A DNA stretch of 64,000 nt from G963720475 sp963720475 (GCA_963720475.1 OY970394.1:1302001-1366000), one strand, 5' to 3'. Shown: positions 15,291-26,097, counted from the first letter of the stretch. Numbers and translations: made by a program. The notes: generated by a model not told the origin, from the sequence alone.

Positions 15291-17708
15291 TTACTCGCCC
15301 GCGTGCGCTTCCGAAGAGCGCTTCTCGCTCTTCTTCACGGGGATCGAGCCCTTGCCCGGCTTGGTCGGCACGACCGGGTTGTCGATCTTGCGCAGGCGGT
15401 TCAGCAGGTCGTCCCACTGGCCGGGCTTGAGGACCGCGAGGGCCTGCTTGCCCGCCTTCGGGTTGGCTCCGAAGCGCGGCCGGAACCCGAGGTGGATGTG
15501 GTCGGCGTGGTCGCCCATCGCGAACGAGGGGCCGCCGAGGTTGAGCAGCGAGATCAGCTGGTCGGGCGCCATCGTCCCCTGGAGCTTCAGCAAGTGGCGC
15601 ACCGTCTGCTCGGTGATGCCGCCCTTCTCCTGGTGGCCGAGGATCGGGATGCCGTTGATCTTCCAGATGTCCACGGCGTTGCCCGAGCTGTGATGCGAGA
15701 CGCCGCCGGCGGAGGTGAGGTAGCTGTGGCCGCACTTGAGCGACGAGACGGCCGGCCGGAGCCCGGACTCGGAGAGATAGGCGAGCCCCGCGAGCACGCG
15801 CCGGTCGATCTGGCCGGAGCGGATGTCCTGGCGGCCGCAGTCGTAGATCTCGATCCGCGAGTCGCTCAGGACGCGCTTCTCGAGTAGCGGCTTCGGCAGC
15901 AGCAGGATCTGCCCGATCGAGAAAGCGTCGTCGTCGCCGCGGAGGGCGTTCTTACCGGACGCGCGGTAGATCGCCGTCGCCTCGAGCAGCTTCCAGCCGT
16001 CGAGGATCGGCTTGGGGTCGATCTTCGGCGCGCCCTTGCCGGCGGGGCGGATCTCGAAGTAGAGGTGGGAGCCCTTGCCGGCCTCGGGGGTGCCGACGCG
16101 GCCGAGGATCGTGCCGCCGATCACGCGCGAGCCCTTGCGCAGGCGCTTGAGACGGAATTCCTTCGGGTCGAGGCCGAGCGGGCGGGAGAAGTAGTTCTTG
16201 AAGGTGGAGAAGCCCTTGCCCTTGGAGGCGAGCAGCTGGTCGGCACCGCCGGCTTCCTTCGAGGCCGGGCGGCCCGGGTGCGCGAACAGGCGCTCCTTCA
16301 CGGCGACGCTCGGACGTGGCGCGCTGGCAGCGGCGGGCTTCGCCTTGGGCTTGCGAGAAGTCTGCGCGGCGACGAACTTCGCGGCCTGCTGGGTCCCGGC
16401 GGAGGCGGCCTCCTCCGGCTCCGGATCCTTCGGTGCGTTCGCCGAGACGGCCTTCGCCGACGAACGCTCGTCGAGCTCGTCACGCGGGACCGGGTAGGTG
16501 CTTGCGACCTCGTCGAGGCCGGAGTAGGTGTACTGGTTGCCGTACACGTCCTGGAGGACGATGTAGCGCCCGAGCTCCTTCGAGCGGCCGATCTTCTTGA
16601 TCTCGCCGTCGTTGACCGCGACGGCGGGCGATCCCTTCTTCGCGTAGATCTCGATTCCGCGGCGGCTGTCGTCGGACTCGACGACGTTGGCGGCGTTCTG
16701 GTTGCGCTTGACGCGCTTCTGCGCCTCCTGCTCGGAGAGGTCGTCCGCGTAGCGGGCCTTCGCGTAGACCGGGAAGCGGCCTTCGGTGAGGCCGGTGAGC
16801 GAGCCGACGAGGTCGCCCGGGACGCCGGCGATCAGCTTCGCACGCAGCATCACCGAGTCGACGTACCAGTCGGCGTGGTTGTAGGCGAAGATCGAGCGGC
16901 GGACGTCCTTCTCGTAACCCGCGGCCTTGAGGTAACGGGCGGCGGCGAAGATCGCGTCGACCGGGTTGTAGGGGTCCTTGCGCCCGTCCTTGTTGGCGTC
17001 GACGCCGTAGGCCTTCCACGAGGAGGGGATGAACTGCATCCAGCCCATCGCGCCGGCGGAGGAGACGTTCAGGTTGCGGCCGTAGTCGGTCTCGATCTCG
17101 TTGATCGCGGCGAGGATTTCCCAGCGGATGCCGTACTGGATGCCGGCCGCCTGGTAGATCGGGAGCAGGAACACCGGGACGCGGAACTTGCGGATGACGA
17201 AGTTGGGCACGCCGTGCCTGTATGTCGGCCCGGGCAGCGCGTCGAACCCGCCGGGGTTGCCCGAGGACGGCGAGCCGTCGGGGTTGCGCATCGGCGTCGC
17301 GGGGGTGGTCTTCTTGTCCTTCTTCTGCGGCTCGGCCTCGGTCTCACCTGGGGCGAGCAGCTGGTCGCCCTCCTCCTGCTCGGCCTTGTCCTTCGAGCCC
17401 GACTGCTTCTGCTTCGAGCCCTTGTCGGTCTTCGGCGTCTGCGAGCCCTGACTGCCCTGGCTCGGGGCCTGCGGGGCCGCCGGCGGTGGCTGGGAGGGAG
17501 TACCCGGCGGGACGACCTCGCCGGGGAGCTGGATCTGGTCCAGCGGGGTGCCCGGCGGGACGTCGACGGTGATCGTGATCACCTGCCCGTTTCCAAGCTG
17601 GACGGTGATCGTGCGCGGGGTCGCGGAGGCGGAGTTGGAGAGAGTTGCGAGCGCCGCGACGGCCGCGAGGCCCGCGGTCAGCAAGATGTAGAGAATCCGC
17701 CTGCTCAT
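15291..17708 (-). CDS. Secreted lytic transglycosylase / degenerate LytM / M15-like wall hydrolase
   Basis: 805 residues from ATG 17708; upstream in-frame codons are not signal-like. A signal peptide (RRILYILLTAGLAAVAALAT) and a Pro/Gln/Lys-rich linker to about residue 185 lead to three domains. First, an MltB-type transglycosylase (about 195-345): NEIETDYGRNL with catalytic Glu, GAMGWMQFIPSSW, YNPVDAIFAAARYL. Second, an M23/LytM fold (about 385-630) whose zinc ligands are changed: RRGIEI replaces HxGxD, and HLYFEIR replaces HxHFE. Third, a C-terminal M15/VanY-like peptidase (about 665-775) with HHSSGNAVDI and DHADHIHLGF, which retain metal-binding His/Asp. The protein should cut glycan strands and peptides at the cell wall. 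Confidence 0.88.
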   Translation of the reverse strand: MSRRILYILLTAGLAAVAALATLSNSASATPRTITVQLGNGQVITITVDVPPGTPLDQIQLPGEVVPPGTPSQPPPAAPQAPSQGSQGSQTPKTDKGSKQKQSGSKDKAEQEEGDQLLAPGETEAEPQKKDKKTTPATPMRNPDGSPSSGNPGGFDALPGPTYRHGVPNFVIRKFRVPVFLLPIYQAAGIQYGIRWEILAAINEIETDYGRNLNVSSAGAMGWMQFIPSSWKAYGVDANKDGRKDPYNPVDAIFAAARYLKAAGYEKDVRRSIFAYNHADWYVDSVMLRAKLIAGVPGDLVGSLTGLTEGRFPVYAKARYADDLSEQEAQKRVKRNQNAANVVESDDSRRGIEIYAKKGSPAVAVNDGEIKKIGRSKELGRYIVLQDVYGNQYTYSGLDEVASTYPVPRDELDERSSAKAVSANAPKDPEPEEAASAGTQQAAKFVAAQTSRKPKAKPAAASAPRPSVAVKERLFAHPGRPASKEAGGADQLLASKGKGFSTFKNYFSRPLGLDPKEFRLKRLRKGSRVIGGTILGRVGTPEAGKGSHLYFEIRPAGKGAPKIDPKPILDGWKLLEATAIYRASGKNALRGDDDAFSIGQILLLPKPLLEKRVLSDSRIEIYDCGRQDIRSGQIDRRVLAGLAYLSESGLRPAVSSLKCGHSYLTSAGGVSHHSSGNAVDIWKINGIPILGHQEKGGITEQTVRHLLKLQGTMAPDQLISLLNLGGPSFAMGDHADHIHLGFRPRFGANPKAGKQALAVLKPGQWDDLLNRLRKIDNPVVPTKPGKGSIPVKKSEKRSSEAHAGE

Positions 17709-17956
17709 ACGCGTGGTGAAACTCCCTCTCTGCCCGTCGTTTCGGGCCCCCTCCGAAGTGGCGCGCACGCTATCAGAGCGGCTCGCCTGATTAGCAAAGC
17801 TACCCGCTCGTTCTCGCGCGCGCAATGGGGAACCGTGCGCGTCGTGTCGCCAGTCGATCCTGGGCTTTCCGACTGCAAGCTTTCTCTCACCTTCGAGTCG
17901 AGCCTTAGCTCTTGCAGGCCCCCGCGCCGAGACCGTGAGGACGAGATCCGTTTCGC

Positions 17957-17962
17957 TACGCT
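17957..17962 (+). promoter_or_regulatory. Candidate -10, leaderless layout, first phasin-like gene
   Basis: TACGCT, 6 bases, then GTG at 17969; no Shine-Dalgarno. The rest of the 260-base divergent gap (17709-17968) holds no gene that I can support. On the minus strand AGGGAG, about 14 bases before 17708, serves the wall hydrolase. Confidence 0.45.
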
Positions 17963-17968
17963 GCGGCG

Positions 17969-18436
17969 GTGGAAGGCGGCGATGAGAAGCTCAAGGACCG
18001 CCTCTCCCGACAGGGGGAGGACGCCGTTGGCAGGCTGGCCGAGGACCTGGTGGCGAACTCCATGATCAACGACGCGCTCAGCAAGATTTTCGAGGCACGG
18101 CACACAGCCGCCCGCGCGCAGGAGACGGCGATGGGTGCGCTGGGGATTCCCTCCGCGGCCGACATCGAGCGCCTCACCCGCCGGCTGCGGTCCGTCTCGC
18201 AGCGGTTGGAGGGAATCGAGGACGGGCTCGACAGGCTCGAGTACTCGCTCGGCGACACCCCTGCGGGGACGCCCAGTTCCACTGCGCGCGTGGACGGCGA
18301 CGCGCGCAGCGAGGCGATCGAGGCCCGTCTCGACGAGATCGCGCGCGACCTCGCCGCGCTGCGCGAGGCCGTCGCGCCCGGCTCCGAGCCTCCGCCGCGC
18401 AGCCAGGAGCGCCTCACCGTCAACGACTCGGAGTAG
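17969..18436 (+). CDS. Phasin-like helical protein
   Basis: 155 residues from GTG 17969. Heptad-rich helices dominate (RLAEDLVANSMINDALSKIF, DIERLTRRLRSVSQRLEGIE, EAIEARLDEIARDLAALREA) with a short flexible linker near 95-105 and a Ser/Glu tail. No cysteines, no signal, no membrane segment. The pattern matches phasin/PhaF-type or poly(3-hydroxyalkanoate)-granule proteins and similar coiled-coil proteins, but no PHA synthase is in the window, so a granule role is only a suggestion. It is followed 7 bases later by a second protein of the same style. Confidence 0.65.
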   Translation: MEGGDEKLKDRLSRQGEDAVGRLAEDLVANSMINDALSKIFEARHTAARAQETAMGALGIPSAADIERLTRRLRSVSQRLEGIEDGLDRLEYSLGDTPAGTPSSTARVDGDARSEAIEARLDEIARDLAALREAVAPGSEPPPRSQERLTVNDSE

Positions 18437-18443
18437 GCAAGCC

Positions 18444-18773
18444 ATGGCCGACTCCAGGCGCCGCACGGCGAAGGACCTACCCGACGCCGTGCGCGACACC
18501 GGCGACGCGGTGCGCGAAGCCGTCGAGCGCACCGTCCAGGCGACCGTCGGCTCGGCGCAGGAGGGTGCCGGGCGGGCCCAGGGTGTGGTCGACGATTTCT
18601 TCAAGAGCGCCGAGGCCAACCTGCGAGAGAGCGGCAGGGCGGTAGGCGACCGCGTCCGCGAGGCGCTGCCGGCTACCCAGGACGACCTCAACGCGATGCG
18701 CGCCGAGCTGCGCGAGGTCGTCCGGCGGCTCGACGCGATCGAGAAGCGCCTGCCCGGGAAGACGAAGGAGTAG
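18444..18773 (+). CDS. Second phasin-like coiled-coil protein
   Basis: 109 residues from ATG 18444. A basic start (SRRRTAKDLPDAVRDTGDAV) leads to an amphipathic helix of the late-embryogenesis/apolipoprotein type and a C-terminal coiled coil (NAMRAELREVVRRLDAIEKR) ending LPGKTKE. The end is similar in style to the preceding protein, so the two could form a heteromer. The next gene starts 2 bases after its stop, so an operon of at least four genes (17969-20814) is likely. Function not established. Confidence 0.65.
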   Translation: MADSRRRTAKDLPDAVRDTGDAVREAVERTVQATVGSAQEGAGRAQGVVDDFFKSAEANLRESGRAVGDRVREALPATQDDLNAMRAELREVVRRLDAIEKRLPGKTKE

Positions 18774-18775
18774 CC

Positions 18776-19780
18776 GTGGCCGGTCGCCGCGTCCTGATAA
18801 CGGGGACGGGGAGCCAGATTGGCGCTGAGCTCGCGCGCCGTCTCGAGGCCGACCCCGAGGTCGAGTACGTCGCGGGGCTCGACACTCGGCCGCCGCCGTT
18901 TGAGCTCGGCTCGACCGATCTGATCGAGGCCGACATCCGCAGTCCCGTGATCGCGAAGCTGATCCCGCCGACGGGAGTGGACACCGTCGTCCACAACCAG
19001 ATCGTGCGACAGCCGGGCGGCGGGCTGTCGCCCTCGCAGGTGCACGACGTCAACGTGATCGGCTCGTTGCAGCTGCTGTCGGCCTGCGAGCGGACCGAGT
19101 CGGTCAAGGCGATCGTGATCCGCGGGTCCGCCGGTATCTACGGCGCCGAGCCCGCAGCGCCCCAGTTCTTCACCGAGGACATGACGAAGCTGTACGCCCC
19201 GCGCACACGCTTCCAGCGCGACATCGCCGAGATCGAGAACTACTTCGAAGGCTTCTCGCGCCGGCACCCGCACGTCGTCTGCACCGTGCTGCGCTATCAG
19301 CCGGCGATCGGGCCGACCGTGGACTCGCAGGTCACGCGCTACCTCGCTGCGACGCTGCTGCCAACGTACCTCGGTTTCGATCCGCGGCTCCAGTTCGTCC
19401 ACGAGCGCGACGGGATCGACGCGCTCGTCGCCTCGGTGCGCAACCCCGTGCGCGGCGCGGTGAACGTCGCCTCGCCGGGGACGATCGGGCTGACGCGGAT
19501 CGTTCGCCTGACCGGGAAGGTGACCGTGCCAATGGTGCCCGGTCTCTTCCGGCCGGCGGTCTCCGCGGGCGCGCGCGTGGGGATGCCGCGCCTGTCGCCC
19601 GACTTCGAGCGCCTGCTGCGCTACGGTCGCGGCATAGCAGTCGACCGCCTGACCGAGGAGGTCGGTTTCCGTCCGTCGTACACCACGCGCAGCGCAGTAG
19701 AGGAGTACGTGAGCTCGTTCGTCTCCCGCCGGATGGTCCCATCGCCGAGGCACGTCGCGACCCGAGTAGGCACGCGATGA
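18776..19780 (+). CDS. NAD-dependent epimerase/dehydratase family protein
   Basis: 334 residues from GTG 18776. The Rossmann start is VLITGTGSQIGAELARRL; DIRSPVI, HNQIVRQPG and RGSAGIYGAEP follow the extended short-chain dehydrogenase pattern. The catalytic Tyr-x-x-x-Lys is not seen: the position reads RFQRD, with Phe and Arg. It may bind NAD(P) without standard redox chemistry. An epimerase-like gene next to an acyltransferase recalls the mycobacterial Rv0501-Rv0502 pair. It overlaps the acyltransferase gene by 4 bases (ATGA), implying coupled translation. Confidence 0.8.
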   Translation: MAGRRVLITGTGSQIGAELARRLEADPEVEYVAGLDTRPPPFELGSTDLIEADIRSPVIAKLIPPTGVDTVVHNQIVRQPGGGLSPSQVHDVNVIGSLQLLSACERTESVKAIVIRGSAGIYGAEPAAPQFFTEDMTKLYAPRTRFQRDIAEIENYFEGFSRRHPHVVCTVLRYQPAIGPTVDSQVTRYLAATLLPTYLGFDPRLQFVHERDGIDALVASVRNPVRGAVNVASPGTIGLTRIVRLTGKVTVPMVPGLFRPAVSAGARVGMPRLSPDFERLLRYGRGIAVDRLTEEVGFRPSYTTRSAVEEYVSSFVSRRMVPSPRHVATRVGTR

Positions 19781-20814
19781 GCCCGACGACGCGAACCGCC
19801 GACCCCGCGGCCGCCGCCTCGCAGCAGCGGGTCACGCCGGGCGGCCCCGATCCGGATCCCCGCCGGACGGCGCCCGAGGAGCGGCCGGCAGCACCGCTCG
19901 CCGCGGCCGCCGCCTTCCTGCGCGCGGTGCGCGAGGGGCTCGAGAACAGCGCCGGGGTGGCGAGCTCCGTGGCCCGCGGGAATGCGGTCGAGCGCCCCGC
20001 CGGCGCGCCGGACAACCCGCTCGAGCGGCTCGCGGGGGAGTATGACGAGGACGACTGGGGCTTCGACCCGGGCTACACGAACGCCGTGCGCCCGTTCTTC
20101 GAGTTCATGTACGACGGCTGGTGGCGGGTGGACGCCGTCGGCGTCGAGCGTGTGCCCGAGACGGGGCGCGCGCTGCTCGTGGCCAACCACGCGGGGGTCC
20201 TGCCGTGGGACGCGACGATGATCGCCGCGGCGCTGCTGCGCCACCACCCGCACCCGCGCCACCCCCGCTTCCTCGTGCTCAACTGGGCGTTCCAGCTGCC
20301 GTGGGTCGCGTCATTCATGCGCAAGGTCGGCGGCGTGCCGGCGTCGCCCCACAACGCCGAGCGGCTGCTGAAAGAGGACAACCTCGTCGCCGTCTTCCCC
20401 GAGGGGGTGAAGGGCGCGGGAAAGGACTTCTCGAAGCGCTACCGCCTCCAGCGGTTCGGCCGCGGCGGGTTCATCGAGGTGGCGCTGAGAACGGGCGCCC
20501 CGATCGTGCCCGTCGCCGTCGTCGGCAGCGAGGAGACCTATCCGAAGGTGGGAGAGGCGCCCCCGCTCGCGCGGCTGATCGGCGCGCCGTACTTCCCGGT
20601 CACCCCGACGTTCCCAGCGCTCGGCCCGCTCGGCGTGATCCCGCTGCCGTCGAAATGGCGGATCGAGTTCTGCGAGCCGATCTCGCTCGCCCACCACGGT
20701 CCCGAGGCGGTCGATGATCGGGCGCTCGTGTTCGAGCTCACCGAGCACGTGCGCGACACCATCCAGGGCGCGCTCTTCTCGAACCTGGTCGAGCGCGGCT
20801 CCGCCTTCCTCTAA
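19777..20814 (+). CDS. Lysophospholipid acyltransferase-like protein
   Basis: 345 residues from ATG 19777. After a 90-residue variable N-terminus, the acyltransferase core begins: ANHAGVLPWDATM (His and Asp separated by six residues rather than the usual four), LNWAFQLPWVASFMRKVGG, VAVFPEGVKGAGKDF (the FPEG block) and GAPIVPVAVVGSEE. It should transfer an acyl group to a lysophospholipid or related acceptor at the inner membrane face. Coupled by ATGA overlap to the epimerase-like gene; the pair likely acts on one lipid. Confidence 0.82.
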   Translation: MSPTTRTADPAAAASQQRVTPGGPDPDPRRTAPEERPAAPLAAAAAFLRAVREGLENSAGVASSVARGNAVERPAGAPDNPLERLAGEYDEDDWGFDPGYTNAVRPFFEFMYDGWWRVDAVGVERVPETGRALLVANHAGVLPWDATMIAAALLRHHPHPRHPRFLVLNWAFQLPWVASFMRKVGGVPASPHNAERLLKEDNLVAVFPEGVKGAGKDFSKRYRLQRFGRGGFIEVALRTGAPIVPVAVVGSEETYPKVGEAPPLARLIGAPYFPVTPTFPALGPLGVIPLPSKWRIEFCEPISLAHHGPEAVDDRALVFELTEHVRDTIQGALFSNLVERGSAFL

Positions 20815-20862
20815 GCCGGCCGCGAGGCGAACCCGAAGCGAACCATTCCGCGCGCGCCCGTG

Positions 20863-20868
20863 TAGCTT
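20863..20868 (+). promoter_or_regulatory. Candidate -10, leaderless layout, MerR-cyclase gene
   Basis: TAGCTT, 6 bases, then GTG at 20875, without a Shine-Dalgarno. It lies in the 60-base gap after the acyltransferase, so the cyclase has its own promoter. Confidence 0.45.
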
Positions 20869-20874
20869 GAGGCC

Positions 20875-22086
20875 GTGGCTGAGGTCGGTGACGGCAACTT
20901 CACGCTGAAAGAGGCCGCCGAGCGGGTCGGTGTCACTCCGGCGACGCTGAAGCGCTGGGCCGAATCCGGGGTGATCCCCGAGCGCGCCGCCACCGCCGAC
21001 GGCTGGACGCCGGCCGCCGTCGCCCATGCCCGGCTCGTCGCCCGGCTCCGCGAACGGGGCCACTCGCTGGCGTCGATCCGCGAGGCCAGCAGTGAGGGCA
21101 AGCTCGCCTACGGCTTCGTCGAGGACGTCTTCCCGAGCGCCCGCAAGCCGCGGACGCTCGAGAGCGTCGCCGAGGAGACCGGCCTCGAGCCCGCCCTCAT
21201 CGAGCGCATCTGGGTGAGCTGCGGCCTCCCGAGCGACGAGCTCGAGCGCCTCAACGACGAGGACGTCCAGGCGCTCCACTACATCGCGTCGGTGCTGGCG
21301 GCCGGGTTCCCGCTCGTCGCGTTCCTGCAGCTCGCGAGGGTCTACGGGCAGACGGTCAGCCAGGTGGCCGACGCCGAGGTGCGCGTCTTCCACATCTACG
21401 TCCACGAGCCGCTGATGCGCGAGGGGGTGCCCGGGCTGCAGATGGCCGAGGAGATGGAGCATCTCGCGCGCGACCTGCTGCCGCTCGCGTCGCCGATCAT
21501 GGACTACCTCCATCAGCGCTTCCTCCAGCACTACGTCGAGCAGGACCTCGTCGGGCACATGGAGATCGAGCTCGGCGGCGAGCTCGACCTCGGCCGGCTG
21601 CGCGTCGCGATCGCGTTCGCCGACCTGGCCGGCTACACCCGCTTCACGGAGGAGGAGGGCGAGGAGGAGGCGCTCTCGTACGTCGAGCTGTTCGTCGAGG
21701 CCGTCACCAACACCCTCCCCGACGACGCGCGCCTGATCAAGACGATCGGCGACGAGGTGATGGTCGTCGGGCACGATGTCGCGGCGCTGCTCGACTGGGC
21801 CGTCGGGTTCGGCGCGCTGTTCGGCGAGGAGAACCCGCCGGTCAGGATCGGGCTCCACGTCGGCGAGGCGCTCTACCGCGACGGCGACTACTACGGCCGC
21901 GACATCAACGTCGCCGCCCGGCTCGTCGCGCGCTCGCGCGGCGGCGAGGTGCTGATCACCGAGAACGTCGCCGCGGTTGCGAAGCAGCGCTCTCATCTCG
22001 AGGTCGAGGACATCGGCGAGGTCAAGTTGAAGGGCTTCAACGAGCCGCAGCGGCTGTTCCGGGCCCGCCGCCGCGAGCAGGGGTGA
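20875..22086 (+). CDS. Class III adenylate/guanylate cyclase with MerR-like DNA-binding N-terminus
   Basis: 403 residues from GTG 20875. Residues 8-75 are a MerR-type winged helix (FTLKEAAERVGVTPATLKRW, then ARLRERGHSLASIREA). Residues 90-220 are helical, with a second MerR-like or ligand-binding segment. From about 235 a class III cyclase domain follows: FADLAGYTRFTEEEGEEE gives the first metal Asp, LIKTIGDEVMVVG the substrate Lys and second metal Asp, and GRDINVAARLVA the Asn/Arg of the transition state. The catalytic set looks complete. It would make cAMP (or cGMP) while able to bind DNA. It precedes tilS by 4 bases and may be co-transcribed with it. Confidence 0.85.
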   Translation: MAEVGDGNFTLKEAAERVGVTPATLKRWAESGVIPERAATADGWTPAAVAHARLVARLRERGHSLASIREASSEGKLAYGFVEDVFPSARKPRTLESVAEETGLEPALIERIWVSCGLPSDELERLNDEDVQALHYIASVLAAGFPLVAFLQLARVYGQTVSQVADAEVRVFHIYVHEPLMREGVPGLQMAEEMEHLARDLLPLASPIMDYLHQRFLQHYVEQDLVGHMEIELGGELDLGRLRVAIAFADLAGYTRFTEEEGEEEALSYVELFVEAVTNTLPDDARLIKTIGDEVMVVGHDVAALLDWAVGFGALFGEENPPVRIGLHVGEALYRDGDYYGRDINVAARLVARSRGGEVLITENVAAVAKQRSHLEVEDIGEVKLKGFNEPQRLFRARRREQG

Positions 22087-22090
22087 CGCA

Positions 22091-23413
22091 GTGTCCGGCG
22101 GCTCGGCCGATCCGCTCGAGGCCGCACGCACGAGCGGCCTGATCGGGGCGGGCGACCCGCTGGTCGTGCTGGTCTCGGGCGGCGCGGACTCCGTCTGCCT
22201 GCTCCACGTCGCGCTCGAGATCGGTGCGGAGCCGGTCGCACTCCATCTGAACCACGGGCTGCGCGAGGAGGCCGGCGCCGACGAGCGCTTCTGCCGCGAG
22301 CTTTGCGAACGCCTCGGCGTGGAGCTATGCGTCGAGCCGGCCCGTCCGGCCACGGCCGAAGGAGCGGGCAATCTCCAAGCCGCGGCGCGCGAGCTTCGCT
22401 ACGCCCACGCAGAGCGCCTCTCGCGCGCGCGTGGATCTGACTATGCCGCCGCGCACACACGCACCGACCAGGCCGAGACGGTCCTCTACCGCCTCGCGAC
22501 CTCGCCCGGCAGCCGCTCGCTGCTGGCGATGGCGCCGCGGCGGGGACGGCTCGTCCGCCCGCTGCTCGCCGTCTCGCGCGCCGATACCCGTGCCTGGTGT
22601 GAGGCCCGCGGGATCGGCTGGCGCGAGGACGCCTCGAACGAGGACCCTCGCTACGCGCGCGCGCGAATCCGGGCCGACGTCCTGCCTGCGCTCGAGCAGC
22701 TGAGCACCGCCGCCGAGCCGACGATCGCCGAGACTGCGCGTCAGCTGGCGGAGGAGGCCGAGTTGCTCGACCGCCTGACAGCGGACGCGCTCGAGCGCTT
22801 GGGGAGTGCTGCGGTGGACCTCAGCGCATTGAAGGCGGAGCCGGTCGCGCTCCAGCGCCTCGTCCTGCGCGAGTTGGCGCGGCGCGCCTCCGGCACCGAC
22901 CAGCCGCTGTCGCGTTCGGCCGTCGAGGCGATCACCGGCCTCGCGGGCGCAGGCGGCACCCGTTCGCTCGACCTCGGCGGCGGCCTGCGAGCGATCGTCG
23001 AATACGGAGTCGTGCGCTTCAGCACCGAGGCCGATGCCGAGCCGCCCGCGCCGGCGCGGCTGCTCGTGCCGGGAGCGGTGGCCTTCGGCCAGTGGGACGT
23101 CGAGGCGCGTCTGGACGACAACGGCGACGCACTCTTGCGATCGAGCGCCGTGGCGGGCGAGCTCGTGGTCCGCGCGTGGCAGGACGGCGACCGCATGCGC
23201 CCGGTCGGGGTCGGCGGCGCGAAGCGCCTCCAGGACCTCTTCACCGACGCCAAGGTCCCGCGCGCATTGCGGCGCTCCCTACCGGTCGTCGAGAGCGGAG
23301 GCGAGATCGCCTGGGTCGCCGGCGTGGCTGTGGACGAGCGCTTCGCCGCCCCGCGCGACACCCCGCCGGACGAGGTGGTGTCGCTCTCGGCTCTACACTC
23401 GCGCCGCGAATGA
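22091..23413 (+). CDS. tilS: tRNA(Ile)-lysidine synthase
   Basis: 440 residues from GTG 22091. The N-type ATP pyrophosphatase P-loop SGGADS is at about residue 31; LHLNHGLREEAGADE and AAHTRTDQAETVLYRL are the family's following motifs; the C-terminal TilS domain (VRAWQDGDRMRPVGVGGAKR, LQDLFTDAKVPRALR) is present. The enzyme adds lysine to C34 of the CAU-anticodon tRNA-Ile so that it reads AUA; it is essential in bacteria. It overlaps hpt by ATGA, the same tilS-hpt-ftsH order as in Firmicutes. Confidence 0.93.
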   Translation: MSGGSADPLEAARTSGLIGAGDPLVVLVSGGADSVCLLHVALEIGAEPVALHLNHGLREEAGADERFCRELCERLGVELCVEPARPATAEGAGNLQAAARELRYAHAERLSRARGSDYAAAHTRTDQAETVLYRLATSPGSRSLLAMAPRRGRLVRPLLAVSRADTRAWCEARGIGWREDASNEDPRYARARIRADVLPALEQLSTAAEPTIAETARQLAEEAELLDRLTADALERLGSAAVDLSALKAEPVALQRLVLRELARRASGTDQPLSRSAVEAITGLAGAGGTRSLDLGGGLRAIVEYGVVRFSTEADAEPPAPARLLVPGAVAFGQWDVEARLDDNGDALLRSSAVAGELVVRAWQDGDRMRPVGVGGAKRLQDLFTDAKVPRALRRSLPVVESGGEIAWVAGVAVDERFAAPRDTPPDEVVSLSALHSRRE

Positions 23414-23946
23414 GCGACCCGGCCGTCGGCAAGATCCTGGTCCAGCGCGATGAGCTCGCCCACCGAGTCGAGGAGCTCGGCGCCGAGATCTCGCGCGACT
23501 ATGAAGGACGCGACCTGCTGCTGGTCGGCGTGCTGAAGGGCGCCGTCTTCTTCCTGTCCGACCTCATGCGCCACCTCGACGCCGGCTGCGAGGTGGACTT
23601 CATGGCCGTCGCGTCGTACGGGTCCTCGACCGACTCCTCGGGCGTGGTCCGCATCCTCAAGGATCTCGACGCCTCGATCGAGGGACGCGAGGTGCTGATC
23701 GTCGAGGACATCGTGGACTCCGGCCTGACGCTCTCCTATCTGTTGCGTACGCTCGCCGCGCGCGACCCCGCATCGCTCGAGGTGTGCGCGCTGCTGACGA
23801 AGCCCGAGCGGCGCAAGGTTGACCTCCCGATCCGCTACGTCGGCTTCGAGATCCCGAACCAGTTCGCGATCGGTTACGGGCTCGACCACGCCGAGCAGTA
23901 CCGCAACCTGCCCTACGTCGCTGCGCTTGCAGACGGCGCCAGGTAA
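23410..23946 (+). CDS. hpt: Hypoxanthine phosphoribosyltransferase
   Basis: 178 residues from ATG 23410, overlapping the tilS stop by 4 bases. The PRPP-binding motif VLIVEDIVDSGLTL lies near residue 97; LVGVLKGAVFFLSDLMRHL and VGFEIPNQFAIGYGLDHAEQ are characteristic of HGPRTs. It converts hypoxanthine or guanine with PRPP to IMP/GMP in purine salvage. Length is normal. A TACACT hexamer lies 10 bases before the start inside tilS, a possible internal promoter. Confidence 0.93.
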   Translation: MSDPAVGKILVQRDELAHRVEELGAEISRDYEGRDLLLVGVLKGAVFFLSDLMRHLDAGCEVDFMAVASYGSSTDSSGVVRILKDLDASIEGREVLIVEDIVDSGLTLSYLLRTLAARDPASLEVCALLTKPERRKVDLPIRYVGFEIPNQFAIGYGLDHAEQYRNLPYVAALADGAR

Positions 23947-24086
23947 GGCGCGATAAGGGTCCAGCCGCTCGGCAGCGAATCCTTCGCTGGTACGCTGTTT
24001 TGTCACCCATAGCGTGATCCGGGGCGTATTTGCGTGCGCATTTCGGGAACGCTGAACGCGACTCCACAAGGAAGCGAAAACACCAC

Positions 24087-26066
<1,980 letters not shown>

Positions 26067-26097
26067 GGTCTCTGGCCCCGCGCTGCCGGCTCCGGTA

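Noticed and set aside
16065..18065. A 666-codon plus-strand frame opposite the wall hydrolase
   Set aside because: Shadow caused by codon bias at third positions; the opposite strand holds three clear domains.
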